Below are positions 53,474 to 61,618 of a stretch of 64,000 nt of DNA, piece by piece. Numbering within the stretch: the stretch's first letter is position 1; the number at the start of each line of letters is the position of its first letter. The notes under the pieces were generated by a model that made no database searches, was not told the origin of the DNA, and was given only the letters and a program-made list of their open reading frames with translations. The DNA is from Glaciihabitans sp. INWT7. GTDB taxonomy: Bacteria > Actinomycetota > Actinomycetes > Actinomycetales > Microbacteriaceae. The position numbers and the translations under genes were made by a program. The DNA lies in contig NZ_CP043653.1 of NCBI RefSeq assembly GCF_014217685.1, positions 934,419 to 998,418 on the forward strand. The letters are read 5' to 3'.

Positions 53474-53809
53474 TCAGAGCGTGCTCCAGTTCGGAAACAG
53501 GTCTCTCGCTTCCTTCGGGGTGACGTTGAACAACTGCGCCAGCCGCCACCAGTTCGGCTCCTCGGCACCGGAGTCGTGCTCCACTTCCTCGAGGAAAAGC
53601 TGGATCCCGCTGACTGACATCGATTTGAGGAACTCGGCTCTGCCATCACGGGCCGGCCCTCGACCGACCAAGTAGGCGAGCCGCGCCATGATCCGGTCTG
53701 TCTCGGTTGAGCAGTCGACGGGGTATTCAATCAGCGCGGCTATTGGAGCCAGCAGCTCATCGAGTGCTTGGTTGCTGAGCTTGTGGGGGAATTGGGTTTG
53801 GGGGCGCAT
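53474..53809 (-). CDS. Small regulator-like hypothetical protein
   Basis: A 111-residue protein from the ATG at 53809, with GAGGAAAC upstream. It is acidic and helical. The C-terminal WWRLAQLFNVTPKEARDLFPNW resembles half of a helix-turn-helix. It is divergent from the membrane protein/metalloprotease pair and may regulate it, which is inferred from position. Confidence 0.5.
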   Translation of the reverse strand: MRPQTQFPHKLSNQALDELLAPIAALIEYPVDCSTETDRIMARLAYLVGRGPARDGRAEFLKSMSVSGIQLFLEEVEHDSGAEEPNWWRLAQLFNVTPKEARDLFPNWSTL

Positions 53810-53949
53810 CGTTTCCTCGCGATTGTGAGCTTGAAAGGATGCCGTCGACCCCGGCTTGGCCAGCTTATCTCGACGAAACACGAATCGACGAGGCCCGGAA
53901 ATTGCCTTCTATCGTCAGTAATAAGAGAGCGCTAACTAGGGGGAATAAC

Positions 53950-54192
53950 ATGAACAAACTCGCATCTATCTACAGTTCAGCCGTAGGCATGCTCGCGTTG
54001 TGCGGCTTTATGGCGTTCGAATTCAGCCGGATGGTTCCGGACAATCTCGCTGCCATCACAGCGCACGGCGTGAGCTTCTGGCCCGTCGCGTGGCTCATAC
54101 TGATCGGCTCCGGCGGCGCAACGATGCTGTGGTCCGCCATCATCGTTGGGGTGGAAGTTTTCACCGAACTCCGAACTTCGGAAGACCGATGA
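53950..54192 (+). CDS. Small two-helix membrane protein
   Basis: An 80-residue protein with membrane segments at about residues 8-26 (SSAVGMLALCGFMAFEFS) and 45-66 (WPVAWLILIGSGGATMLWSAII). An AGGGGGA lies upstream of the ATG. The stop overlaps the metalloprotease start (ATGA), so both are made together. Function unknown. Confidence 0.55.
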   Translation: MNKLASIYSSAVGMLALCGFMAFEFSRMVPDNLAAITAHGVSFWPVAWLILIGSGGATMLWSAIIVGVEVFTELRTSEDR

Positions 54193-54577
54193 GCGGTTCG
54201 GCTAAAGATTTCAAACTCTCATACGAAGACATCTCCGCTGCCTCACCAGGTCTCCCTCCAGGCGTCCCAGTCACAGGTACCGCCGTCTGGTTCGTTCGGT
54301 ATCTTGCTCGGCCCATTCTGAGGGATGTCACCTTCCGTGTGTTCGCCCGACCCAAGCTTCTGGTCAATGGCGTTTCCTGCCAGGGCATGGCAAGCGTTCA
54401 CGCTCAAAAGGACGGGACAATTCGCGCGCCATTGTTCTTCACGGAAGAGCTTCTAGAGAACCTCTTGATTCACCTCAAACCGCAAATGGAGTGGACAGAA
54501 GATGAAAATCGGAGGGCTTGGGGAGCCAGCCACATCGTGCGCCACGAGTGTGCCCATGTCCTTCAGCACGGTGCGTT
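54189..54577 (+). pseudogene. Zinc metalloprotease, N-terminal part, split by an IS3 element
   Basis: About 130 residues up to the IS border. The HExxH zinc motif is at residues 119-123 in IVRHECAHVLQHGA. Removing the IS and one copy of its GTT duplication restores HGAFADLYKKYF and a 226-residue protein whose second part contains GLHEQEQFANAL, with a candidate third zinc-ligand glutamate. The gene is disrupted in this genome. It resembles ImmA/IrrE- or M48-like small proteases only in the motif. Confidence 0.75.
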
Positions 54578-54643
54578 GGGACTGCCCCCGGTTTGGTTGA
54601 CTCTTGACCTGTGGAGATTCGTCTCCGCTGGAAGGATGTCACC

Positions 54644-54928
54644 ATGCCCAAGCCCTACCCGCCCGAGTTCCGCCGCGATGTTGTCGCGGTCGCTCGCAAG
54701 CACGAAGCCCCGCTGAACCAGATCGCGAAGGACTTCGGAATTTCGGAGTCGTGTCTGGCGTACTGGCTGAAGAAAGCCGACGTCGAAGAGGGGGTGAAGC
54801 CTGGCGTGACGGAGAAGGAGTCGGCTGAGCTGCGGGAGGCGCGGAAACGGATCCGGCTGCTGGAGCAGGAAGCCGAGGTAATGCGCCGCGCCGTCGCCTA
54901 CCTCTCCCGGGATGTCAACCCAAAATGA
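54644..54928 (+). CDS. IS3-family transposase OrfA
   Basis: A 94-residue protein with the helix-turn-helix APLNQIAKDFGISESCLAYWLKKADVEE followed by a leucine-zipper segment ELREARKRIRLLEQEAEVMRRA. GGAAGGATG precedes the ATG. OrfB starts in the overlap ATGATG, so a fusion by -1 frameshift or plain coupling is possible. Confidence 0.9.
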   Translation: MPKPYPPEFRRDVVAVARKHEAPLNQIAKDFGISESCLAYWLKKADVEEGVKPGVTEKESAELREARKRIRLLEQEAEVMRRAVAYLSRDVNPK

Positions 54929-55788
54929 TGTACCCGCTGGTCCGCGAACTGGCCGTCGACGGAGTCCCCGTCACGGTGACCTGCCGGGTATTGCGCTTCT
55001 CCAAACAAGCCTTCTATCAGTGGCTCCGAAACCCCGTCTCGCAACGTGATTGGGACGACGCTCACCTGACCAACGCGGCGTGGGACGCCCACCGGGACGA
55101 CCCCGCGTTCGGCTACCGGTTCATCAGCGACGAACTCAACCAGGCTGGCCTGAAGGCGGGCGAGAACCGGGTTTGGCGGCTCTGCTCCCAGCAGCGGCTC
55201 TGGTCCGTGTTCGCGAAGAAACGCGGCCTGAGGGGCAAAGCCGGCCCGCCCGTGCATGACGACCATGTCCAGCGGAACTTCACCGCGACACGCCCTAACC
55301 AGCTGTGGTTGACGGACATCACCGAGCATCGCACCGACGAAGGCAAAATCTACCTCTGCGCGATCAAGGACGTGTGGTCGAACAAGATCGTCGGCTACTC
55401 CATCGACTCCCGAATGAAAGCATCCCTGGCGGTCGCTGCGGCCCGCAACGCAATCGGGCAACGCGACATCGCCGGCACGATTCTGCACTCCGACCGCGGC
55501 TCTCAATTCCGCTCCAACGCCTTCGTGCGGGTGTTGAAGAACAACGCCATCACCGGGTCGATGGGCCGCGTCGGCGCATGCGGCGACAACGCCGCGATGG
55601 AGTCCTTCTTCGCCCTCCTGCAAAAGAACGTCCTCGACCGGCAACGATGGGCCACGAGGGAAGAGCTACGCCTCGCGATCGTGGTCTGGATCGAGCGAAC
55701 CTACCATCGCAAGCGTCGGCAACGCCGCCTCGGCAAACTCACCCCGATCGAGTTTGAGACAATAAACATGGCCCTCAACGCCGCGTGA
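54925..55788 (+). CDS. IS3-family transposase OrfB
   Basis: A 287-residue integrase-core protein with LWLTDITEHRTDEGKIYLCAI, ILHSDRGSQFRSNAF and the glutamate in DNAAMESFFALLQKNVL. The N-terminal YxxxFRVxxxxL-type helix-turn-helix is seen in RVLRFSKQAFYQWLRN. The frame is intact, so the element is probably active. Confidence 0.92.
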   Translation: MMYPLVRELAVDGVPVTVTCRVLRFSKQAFYQWLRNPVSQRDWDDAHLTNAAWDAHRDDPAFGYRFISDELNQAGLKAGENRVWRLCSQQRLWSVFAKKRGLRGKAGPPVHDDHVQRNFTATRPNQLWLTDITEHRTDEGKIYLCAIKDVWSNKIVGYSIDSRMKASLAVAAARNAIGQRDIAGTILHSDRGSQFRSNAFVRVLKNNAITGSMGRVGACGDNAAMESFFALLQKNVLDRQRWATREELRLAIVVWIERTYHRKRRQRRLGKLTPIEFETINMALNAA

Positions 55789-55832
55789 AACCACTAACCC
55801 ACCGAGTCAACTGAACTCGGGGCAGTCCCGTT

Positions 55833-56124
55833 CGCTGACCTTTACAAGAAGTATTTTGCGCCGTACGGACTGCACGAGCAGGAACAGTTCGCAAATGCAC
55901 TCTCGTGCGTTTTAGGAAGCCGCCCCCATTTCGGCACCTATCATCCGCCGACGTACAGGCAGGTGCTGGAACTCCAGTCTCATCTCGCCTATGTCAGTCA
56001 CGATCGGCTCGCGAGGCCAAGACGGATCGTCGCTGAGCCAGAGGAGTCTCGGAGCATGCAGTTCTTCGCGCCGACGACCGTGTGCGCATACTGCGTCGAC
56101 ACGGAGGCAGACAGAGCGGCGTAG
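55833..56124 (+). pseudogene. Zinc metalloprotease, C-terminal part
   Basis: These 292 bases encode FADLYKKYFAPYGLHEQEQFANALSCVL and end in VCAYCVDTEADRAA-stop. Without the IS they continue the frame from 54577. The Cys pair near the C-terminus (CAYC) may bind a metal. No start of its own is visible. Confidence 0.75.
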
Positions 56125-56173
56125 CTGCTCGGTCGGAGTTCAGCGTCGCCGATGATCACGAGGTAGTAAGTCG

Positions 56174-56374
56174 ATGCTGGCCGCTAGCGGAGTTGCGCTG
56201 CTACTTGCCTTGTGTGCGATCGTGGCAGGCCTCATATCGAGGAAACTCCTCAAAGTGGCAGGCGCAGTATTCGACTTCCGTTGGTCCCTCGGTGGCGTGG
56301 TGGCCGGGTCCATCGGTGTCCTGCTCGCCGAGCCGGGCTTTGTCATCTCGATAGCCGCCTCGCTATTGACTTAG
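56174..56374 (+). CDS. Small membrane protein
   Basis: A 66-residue hydrophobic protein with segments at residues 3-21 (AASGVALLLALCAIVAGLI) and 38-62. The ribosome binding site is weak. It follows the metalloprotease gene in the same direction. Function unknown; it may be a partner or inhibitor. Confidence 0.4.
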   Translation: MLAASGVALLLALCAIVAGLISRKLLKVAGAVFDFRWSLGGVVAGSIGVLLAEPGFVISIAASLLT

Positions 56375-56454
56375 ACCCTCGGTTCGGGATGGGGAATGAC
56401 ATACGCGATGTAGCGACTACTCGAGCTGACCACTTGCGAGAGCAGCGTGGCTCC

Positions 56455-58152
56455 TCATTTCAGCCCGCCTCGCCTTGCACGGAGCTGCCGTCGTGCCTCT
56501 TCGGCCGCCTTTCGCGCATTCACCCTTTCAAGCTGGTCTCGCTCGGCAACATGGAGGGCGGCAAGGGCTTCGTCGATCGAGGGCTCTTCACCGCCTGCGT
56601 ACCATGGGACGACGCGAAGCTCTTGGAAGTTTCGGCCCCATAGTCTTCGCGTAGGCAGGATTGTGATTCGTCGAATCCGTGCTTTGAAGATGGATCGAAG
56701 TTCAGCAATGCGATCAGCGTGGTACTGGTCGCCAGTTTTTTCGGTGAGCCAGTCCCATCTGGTCAGCGAGTCATTGACGGCCGCGTCCCGCGCGGTTTCC
56801 TCGGATTGGCGAGCCTCAAGCTTGTCCAACTGGCCAATCCTTTGACGAACTTCACGAACCCGTTTTTCAAGCTCTGCACGGGACATCAGGTTGTCTCCGT
56901 ACAGGTCGAGCCACTTGTTCTCCAGGGACACAAGCCTGTCCCGCGAATCCTGGTCGGGTAGCGAATTTAACTTGGGGGTTCCAATCTTGAAACCCGGCGA
57001 CTCGGAAAAGACTCCGCGAAAAATCTCCACGACGTAATCCTCGATCTGGATCGCCGAGATACCCAAACCTGGACACACCAATGAGTTATTCGAGCACTTG
57101 TATGACGGCGTCTGCCCCACATATTTTGGCTTTGGCCCCGTATTTTCTTCTTGCACTGGACCGAGGGCCTTCGGTCGGCTGTAAGTGAGAACAGATCCGC
57201 ACAACTGGCAATAGAGCAATCCAGACAGCATCGATTTTGGCGCTCGGCCTGGATTCTTCCTCTCAGGGTTCGAAAAGAGTGAAACCATCGATCTACTCTC
57301 TTCCGGTGAGAAAATCGGGTCCCACTTGGCTTCGAAAAGATGCCCTGGGCGATACTGAAAGTCGTCAAAACGGCTCTTTTTCTCTCTGCGGCGTTGATCC
57401 CACTCGTCCCGCTCTGACTGTGGCACGTAGACGCGATACCCTGCGATGGTTGGTGACATCAGTACGTTTCGAAGAGTGCTCGCGGTTAACGTTTCGCGAG
57501 GTTCACCGATGTCCCTCAACGCCCCCTTTGCCCACCTGGTTGTGTCCTTCAGGCCGTGGCCCGCGAGGATGCGTCGTCGTGCTTGTCGCAGAATGTCTGC
57601 TTCGCCGGAATGAACAACCAGGTTGTGTTTGTCAGTCGGATCGAGGCGGTAGCCGAACGGCACCCTGTTTCCGCTCCAGAGACCAGCGTGAGCCATTTCC
57701 CGCGCCTTTGAGACTTGGCGCTCTGCCTTGTGGCGAACCTCGTGCCCTGCCACGGCACCCATAATCTCGGCCATTAGGATCCCGGAGGGAGTGGAGAGGT
57801 CAATTTCTCCAGCCTTCACGGTGTAGATCTTGAGGTTCCGATCCTTCACCACTTTCATCAGGACGGCCAGATCTGCCAAACGCCGGTATAGGCGGTCGGG
57901 GTGCCAGGCAACAATTCCGTCGATCTCGCCCGATTGAGCGAGCTTCAGGAGTGATTCCCAACTATCCCGCCGTCTGCCGGTGGAGGCAGAAACATCGTTG
58001 TCTTCCATCACGTCGACAACCAGGAGAGCGTGCTTCTGGGCGTACTCCCTGCACTCCGTCTCTTGACGCTTCACACCCAGCCGGTCTCCTTCTAGGTCAC
58101 CGCTCTCCTTGGGTGTCCGACTAATTCGGGTATAGATCGCCACTCTTTTCAT
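56455..58152 (-). CDS. Large serine recombinase (integrase), right end
   Basis: A 565-residue recombinase: VAIYTRISRTPKESGDLEG with the catalytic serine, VAWHPDRLYRRLADLAVL, MAEIMGAVAGHEVRHKAERQ, a recombinase domain with NRVPFGYRLDP, a zinc ribbon (LLYCQLCGSVL) and a coiled coil near the C-terminus. Its start lies about 20 bases from the resumed tadC sequence. It is only distantly like the left-end integrase, so it stems from a different element. Its base composition is visibly less GC-rich than the flanking chromosome. Confidence 0.92.
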   Translation of the reverse strand: MKRVAIYTRISRTPKESGDLEGDRLGVKRQETECREYAQKHALLVVDVMEDNDVSASTGRRRDSWESLLKLAQSGEIDGIVAWHPDRLYRRLADLAVLMKVVKDRNLKIYTVKAGEIDLSTPSGILMAEIMGAVAGHEVRHKAERQVSKAREMAHAGLWSGNRVPFGYRLDPTDKHNLVVHSGEADILRQARRRILAGHGLKDTTRWAKGALRDIGEPRETLTASTLRNVLMSPTIAGYRVYVPQSERDEWDQRRREKKSRFDDFQYRPGHLFEAKWDPIFSPEESRSMVSLFSNPERKNPGRAPKSMLSGLLYCQLCGSVLTYSRPKALGPVQEENTGPKPKYVGQTPSYKCSNNSLVCPGLGISAIQIEDYVVEIFRGVFSESPGFKIGTPKLNSLPDQDSRDRLVSLENKWLDLYGDNLMSRAELEKRVREVRQRIGQLDKLEARQSEETARDAAVNDSLTRWDWLTEKTGDQYHADRIAELRSIFKARIRRITILPTRRLWGRNFQELRVVPWYAGGEEPSIDEALAALHVAERDQLERVNARKAAEEARRQLRARRGGLK

Positions 58153-58171
58153 TAATGCAGTTTAGTGACAA

Positions 58172-58222
58172 TTCGCCTTCGCGATCTACCCGGGCATCTT
58201 CGTGCTGCAATTCGGGCTCTGA
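58172..58222 (+). pseudogene. tadC: tadC, 3' end remnant
   Basis: In the tadC frame these bases encode FAFAIYPGIFVLQFGL and a TGA stop, the last membrane helix and tail typical of TadC proteins. An in-frame TGA just upstream shows the reading is broken at the junction. The Flp pilin gene starts 31 bases later, as in an intact tad operon. Confidence 0.8.
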
Positions 58223-58253
58223 CAGCGATCACCTCACGAAAGGACCATTCATC

Positions 58254-58430
58254 ATGAACAGACTCCGCGAACGATTCCCGGCTGCGCTCGGGGATGAACG
58301 GGGGGATGTCCCGGGCTGGGTTCTCATCACGCTCATGACCGCCGGGCTCGTGATCATCATCTGGGGCCTCGCGGGCCCAGCGCTCAGTGCAGTGTTCCAG
58401 CAGGCCATCCAGCGCGTCACCGGCTTCTGA
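58254..58430 (+). CDS. Flp-type pilin (DUF4244-like)
   Basis: A 58-residue precursor: a charged N-terminal leader (NRLRERFPAALGDERGDVPG) followed by a single hydrophobic helix WVLITLMTAGLVIIIWGLA. This is the pattern of small actinobacterial Flp pilins. It follows the tadC remnant at normal operon distance. AAAGGA lies before the ATG. Confidence 0.75.
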   Translation: MNRLRERFPAALGDERGDVPGWVLITLMTAGLVIIIWGLAGPALSAVFQQAIQRVTGF

Positions 58431-58447
58431 CCTGCCGGATCTTAGCC

Positions 58448-58846
58448 GTGCACCGCCTGGGATCCCTCTCGCGCGACGAGGCCGGTTCGGCTGTCGCAGA
58501 ATTCGTGTTGGTGGGTGCGCTGCTCACGGTACTGACCCTGTCGGTGATCCAGTTGGCTCTGGCGCTGCACATCCGAAACACGGTGCTCGACGCGGCAGCC
58601 GAGGGTGCCAGGTTCGCCGCCCTCGCCGACAGCTCGCTGGGGGAGGGCGCCGCACGATCCCGAGACCTGATCTCCTCGGCCATCGGGCCCGGCTATGCGA
58701 CTGACGTCACGGCGAGCTACGGACGCTATCTCGGGCATTCGTCGGCGATCGTCACAGTGCGCACGCCCCTTCCGCTCATCGGCCTGTTCGGCATCGACGG
58801 CGGGCTGGAGGTGAGCGGTCATGCGGCTGTGGAGACGCTTCGCTGA
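58448..58846 (+). CDS. TadE family minor pilin
   Basis: A 132-residue protein with the TadE signature DEAGSAVAEFVLVGALLTVLTLSVIQLALAL near the N-terminus and a conserved AAAEGARFAA after it. GTG start. Minor pilins of this kind are cleaved and help start the pilus. It overlaps the next gene by 26 bases. Confidence 0.85.
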   Translation: MHRLGSLSRDEAGSAVAEFVLVGALLTVLTLSVIQLALALHIRNTVLDAAAEGARFAALADSSLGEGAARSRDLISSAIGPGYATDVTASYGRYLGHSSAIVTVRTPLPLIGLFGIDGGLEVSGHAAVETLR

Positions 58847-59285
58847 TCGTGTCGGTGCGGAGGACGGCACCGCCTCGCTCGAGTTCATCACGGCCGGCAT
58901 GATCCTGTTGCTGCCGCTGGTCTACCTCGTGCTGACGATGTCTGCCCTGCAGGCCGCGTCCCTCGCCGTGGAGGGGGCCGCTCGCCAAGCGGTGCGGGTC
59001 TATGTGCAAGCGCCCGATACCCGCAGCGCCGAAGCCGAGGCCGATCGGGCGATCCGATTCGCGCTCGCCGACTACGGCATCGATTCTTCGAGCGCGAGCG
59101 TCTCGATCTCCTGCTCACCCCGGGCCCGCGACTGCCTTCAGCGCCAGGCCGCTGTCACGATCTCGGTCGAGGTCTCCGTCGGGCTTCCGTTCGTGCCGTC
59201 CGCCCTCTCGGTCGGCGGCCCCGCGGCAGTGCCAATCCGATCGACCGCGACCGAGCGGGTCTCCCGGTTCGGGGGTGCGCCGTGA
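58821..59285 (+). CDS. TadE-like pilus protein
   Basis: A 154-residue protein with EDGTASLEFITAGMILLLPLVYLVLTMSALQAASLAVEGAARQAVR, a second TadE-type pseudopilin start, and a pair of cysteines (SCSPRARDC) in the outer part. It overlaps both its neighbours, as expected in the tad operon. Confidence 0.82.
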   Translation: MRLWRRFADRVGAEDGTASLEFITAGMILLLPLVYLVLTMSALQAASLAVEGAARQAVRVYVQAPDTRSAEAEADRAIRFALADYGIDSSSASVSISCSPRARDCLQRQAAVTISVEVSVGLPFVPSALSVGGPAAVPIRSTATERVSRFGGAP

Positions 59286-59731
59286 GAGCGCCACTGGGGC
59301 GGGTGTTGAAGGGGGAGGAGGGATCGCTCTTGCCGCTCACCATCTTCTACGGCTTCCTCTCACTGCTGCTGATCCTGCTCGTGGTCGCCGCGACCTCCCT
59401 CTACCTGGAGCGCAAACGCCTGTTCACGGTGGCGGATGGTGCCGCGCTCGTCGGCGCGGAGGCCTTCGCCCTCGACGACGTGTCGGTCACCGCCGGCGCT
59501 CCACGCCCGAGCCTGAGTTCCGCGCAGGTACGGACTGCCGTTCAGGAATACCTCGACACCCTGCCCCACGACCGTCTCGAGTCGTTGCGCCTGGAATCAG
59601 CCGGTACTACGGACGGCCGAAGCGCCACTGTAGAGCTGTCCGCGTACTGGCGCCCTCCCGTGGTCTCTTTGCTTCTGCCCGAGGGCATCCGGCTCGATGT
59701 GACGGCCGTCGGCAGGTCGGTGTTCGGATGA
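59282..59731 (+). CDS. TadG-like pilus assembly protein
   Basis: A 149-residue protein with EEGSLLPLTIFYGFLSLLLILLVVAATSLYLERKRLFTVADGAALVGAEAFA, the helix and D-GAA-AGA block of the TadG/helicase-secretion-neighbourhood TadE-like group. GTG start overlapping the preceding stop. It is the last gene of the locus and converges on lysE. Confidence 0.8.
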   Translation: MRAPLGRVLKGEEGSLLPLTIFYGFLSLLLILLVVAATSLYLERKRLFTVADGAALVGAEAFALDDVSVTAGAPRPSLSSAQVRTAVQEYLDTLPHDRLESLRLESAGTTDGRSATVELSAYWRPPVVSLLLPEGIRLDVTAVGRSVFG

Positions 59732-59738
59732 GGGGACG

Positions 59739-60380
59739 TCAGTCCGAGCTGCTTCCCACGAACAACACAGCGGCGCCGAGCCCGATCATCATGACGCCGC
59801 CGGCAGCTCCCAGCCGGCCGATGCGTCTGGGCGACCGCGCAAACCACTGCCGCACCGAGCCCGCGACGAGTGCCCACACGCTGTCGCTGACCAGGGCGAT
59901 GGCCACGAAGACCGCGCCGAGGGTCGCGAGCTGCAGCGGGATGCCTCCGCGCGAGTAGTCGACGAACTGGGGAAGCACGGCGACGAGGAAGACGATGGTC
60001 TTGGGATTGGAGACCCCCACCACGAAGCCCTCCGCGAGCATCCGTCGGGCGCTGCGCGGTCGGCGGGGCTCCGAGGTCTCGGCGTGCACATCGTTGCGGT
60101 GACGGATCGCCTGGATGCCGAGGAAGACGAGGTAGAGGGCGCCGGCGATCTTGATCGCGGTGAACAGCACGATCGACTGCTCGACGATCACGCCGACCCC
60201 GAGGGCGACGGCGGCGGCGATCACGAGTGCCCCCGCGGCGTTGCCGGCCACGCTGAGGAGTCCGCCGATCCTGCCGAGTGCTAGCGACCGGCCGATCACG
60301 AACAGCACGCTCGGACCGGGGATCAGCATCAGGCCGAGCGCGGCGAGAGCGAAGGCGAGAACGTTGCCAGCGGGGATCAT
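59739..60380 (-). CDS. LysE family translocator
   Basis: A 213-residue six-helix exporter. The family start NVLAFALAALGLMLIPGPSVLFVIGRSLALGR and the block GFVVGVSNPKTIVFLVAVLPQFVD are typical of LysE/RhtB amino-acid exporters. Substrate unknown. It converges on the tad locus and is divergent from the flavoprotein gene. Confidence 0.9.
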   Translation of the reverse strand: MIPAGNVLAFALAALGLMLIPGPSVLFVIGRSLALGRIGGLLSVAGNAAGALVIAAAVALGVGVIVEQSIVLFTAIKIAGALYLVFLGIQAIRHRNDVHAETSEPRRPRSARRMLAEGFVVGVSNPKTIVFLVAVLPQFVDYSRGGIPLQLATLGAVFVAIALVSDSVWALVAGSVRQWFARSPRRIGRLGAAGGVMMIGLGAAVLFVGSSSD

Positions 60381-60425
60381 GCTGAGAGCTTAGGGGCGAC
60401 GCGCTCGACCGGGTTGCGGCTGGGG

Positions 60426-60431
60426 TACTGT
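60426..60431 (+). promoter_or_regulatory. -10 box (TACTGT) of the flavoprotein gene
   Basis: TACTGT lies eight bases before the ATG at 60440 with no ribosome binding site between, again suggesting a leaderless message. Confidence 0.4.
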
Positions 60432-60439
60432 CGGGATTT

Positions 60440-61618
60440 ATGGAGGATGCCGGCGCTCGCGCAACGCGTGATCACGATGCGCCGCCGGAGGTCATCTGGG
60501 ATGTGCTCGTGGTCGGAGCGGGCCCCGCGGGGTCCTCGGCGGCCCGGGTCGCGGCCGAGGGCGGGGCGTCCGTTCTGCTTGTCGATCGCGCGCGGTTTCC
60601 CCGCTACAAGACCTGCGGTGGGGGCCTCATCGGCATCTCCCTCGAGCACCTGCCGCCCTCGGTGCTGACGGTGGTCGAGCAGCGAGTGAGCGAGGTGCGG
60701 TTCTCCCTTCGTGGTGGGGCTCAGAAGTCCTATCGCCGTGGCCTGCCGTTTCTCTCCCTCGTGCAGCGCGAGAGTTTCGATGACGCGCTCGTGAAGGCAG
60801 CCGTCGCCGGGGGAGTCACGTTTCGCGACGGCGTGGTCGTCAAGTCGGTGGAGGAGACGGATGGGCTCGTCGCCGTGACGACGGACGGTGCCCCGATACG
60901 CGCCCGCGTCGTGGTGGGCGCCGATGGAACGAGCGGCCGGATCGGTCGCTACGTGGGGGTGCAGAATCTCGGCACCGACCTCGCACTCGAGGTTGAGCTC
61001 ACCAAAACGGCACAGGCGCCGGATTACGAGGGGGTGATCGCCTTCGACTGGGGCATCGCTCCCGGCAGCTACGCGTGGGTGTTCCCCAAGGAGAAGGTGC
61101 TCACGGTCGGGGTGATCCAGGCCAGGGGCGAACCTCAGCAGACTCGTGACTACCTCGAATCGTGGCTGCGCACCGTGGGGCTCGACGGCCTCGAGACGGA
61201 GCGGTCGAGCGGTCACCTCACCCAGTGGAGAGCCCCGGATTCGCCGCTGCGGCGCGGCTCCGTGCTCGTGGCGGGGGATGCCGCCGGACTGCTCGATCCG
61301 TGGACCCGTGAAGGTCTGTCCTACGCGCTCCGCTCCGGATGCTGGGCAGGGGAGGCCGCCGCGGCCGCCGCCCACGGCAGTGATCAGGCTCTGCGCCAGT
61401 ACACCGAGAGGGTCCGCGAGCGGCTCGATCCGGACATCCGGGCCGGAGAGCGCCTTCTGCGGTTCTTCGAGAGGCATCCCCGACTCGTGCACCTCGCACT
61501 CGCCCATACCGGCACCGGCATGAGACTCTTCCTCGCCGTCTGCGACGGCACGAAGACTCTCGGGGGCATCCTGTCCCGCCCTCTGCTGAGCCGCGCTCTC
61601 CGGGTGTTCGGCTCGTGA
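60440..61618 (+). CDS. Geranylgeranyl reductase family flavoprotein
   Basis: A 392-residue FAD enzyme: DVLVVGAGPAGSSAARVAAEGGASVLLVDRARFPRYKTCGGGL at the N-terminus, VVGADGTSGRIGRYVG, WVFPKEKVLTVGV and GDAAGLLDPWTREGLSYALRSG. It matches geranylgeranyl reductases, which in Actinobacteria saturate isoprenoid chains such as menaquinone or polyprenol. Its stop overlaps the start of the next gene. Confidence 0.88.
   Translation: MEDAGARATRDHDAPPEVIWDVLVVGAGPAGSSAARVAAEGGASVLLVDRARFPRYKTCGGGLIGISLEHLPPSVLTVVEQRVSEVRFSLRGGAQKSYRRGLPFLSLVQRESFDDALVKAAVAGGVTFRDGVVVKSVEETDGLVAVTTDGAPIRARVVVGADGTSGRIGRYVGVQNLGTDLALEVELTKTAQAPDYEGVIAFDWGIAPGSYAWVFPKEKVLTVGVIQARGEPQQTRDYLESWLRTVGLDGLETERSSGHLTQWRAPDSPLRRGSVLVAGDAAGLLDPWTREGLSYALRSGCWAGEAAAAAAHGSDQALRQYTERVRERLDPDIRAGERLLRFFERHPRLVHLALAHTGTGMRLFLAVCDGTKTLGGILSRPLLSRALRVFGS

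Larger units (their letters stand above)
54578..55829 (+). mobile_element. IS3-family element with 3-bp target duplication
   Basis: A 1252-bp element. The ends GGGACTGCCCCcGgtTtgGT and, inverted, GGGACTGCCCCgAgtTcaGT form the terminal repeats. GTT flanks it on both sides (54575-54577 and 55830-55832). It carries the usual orfA/orfB pair. Confidence 0.92.
28949..58168. mobile_element. Composite mobile island of about 29 kb inserted in tadC
   Basis: The left junction is at about 28948, where tadC sequence ends, and the right junction at about 58168, where the tadC 3' end resumes. Large serine recombinase genes lie at both ends with their 5' ends at the junctions. Inside are phage-like genes, two copies of one IS256-type element, a second and a third IS256-type element, a Tn554-like and a Tn402/Tn552-like transposon and an IS3 element. 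About eight tadC codons between the two preserved parts are not found at either junction, so exact excision borders are uncertain. Confidence 0.8.
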
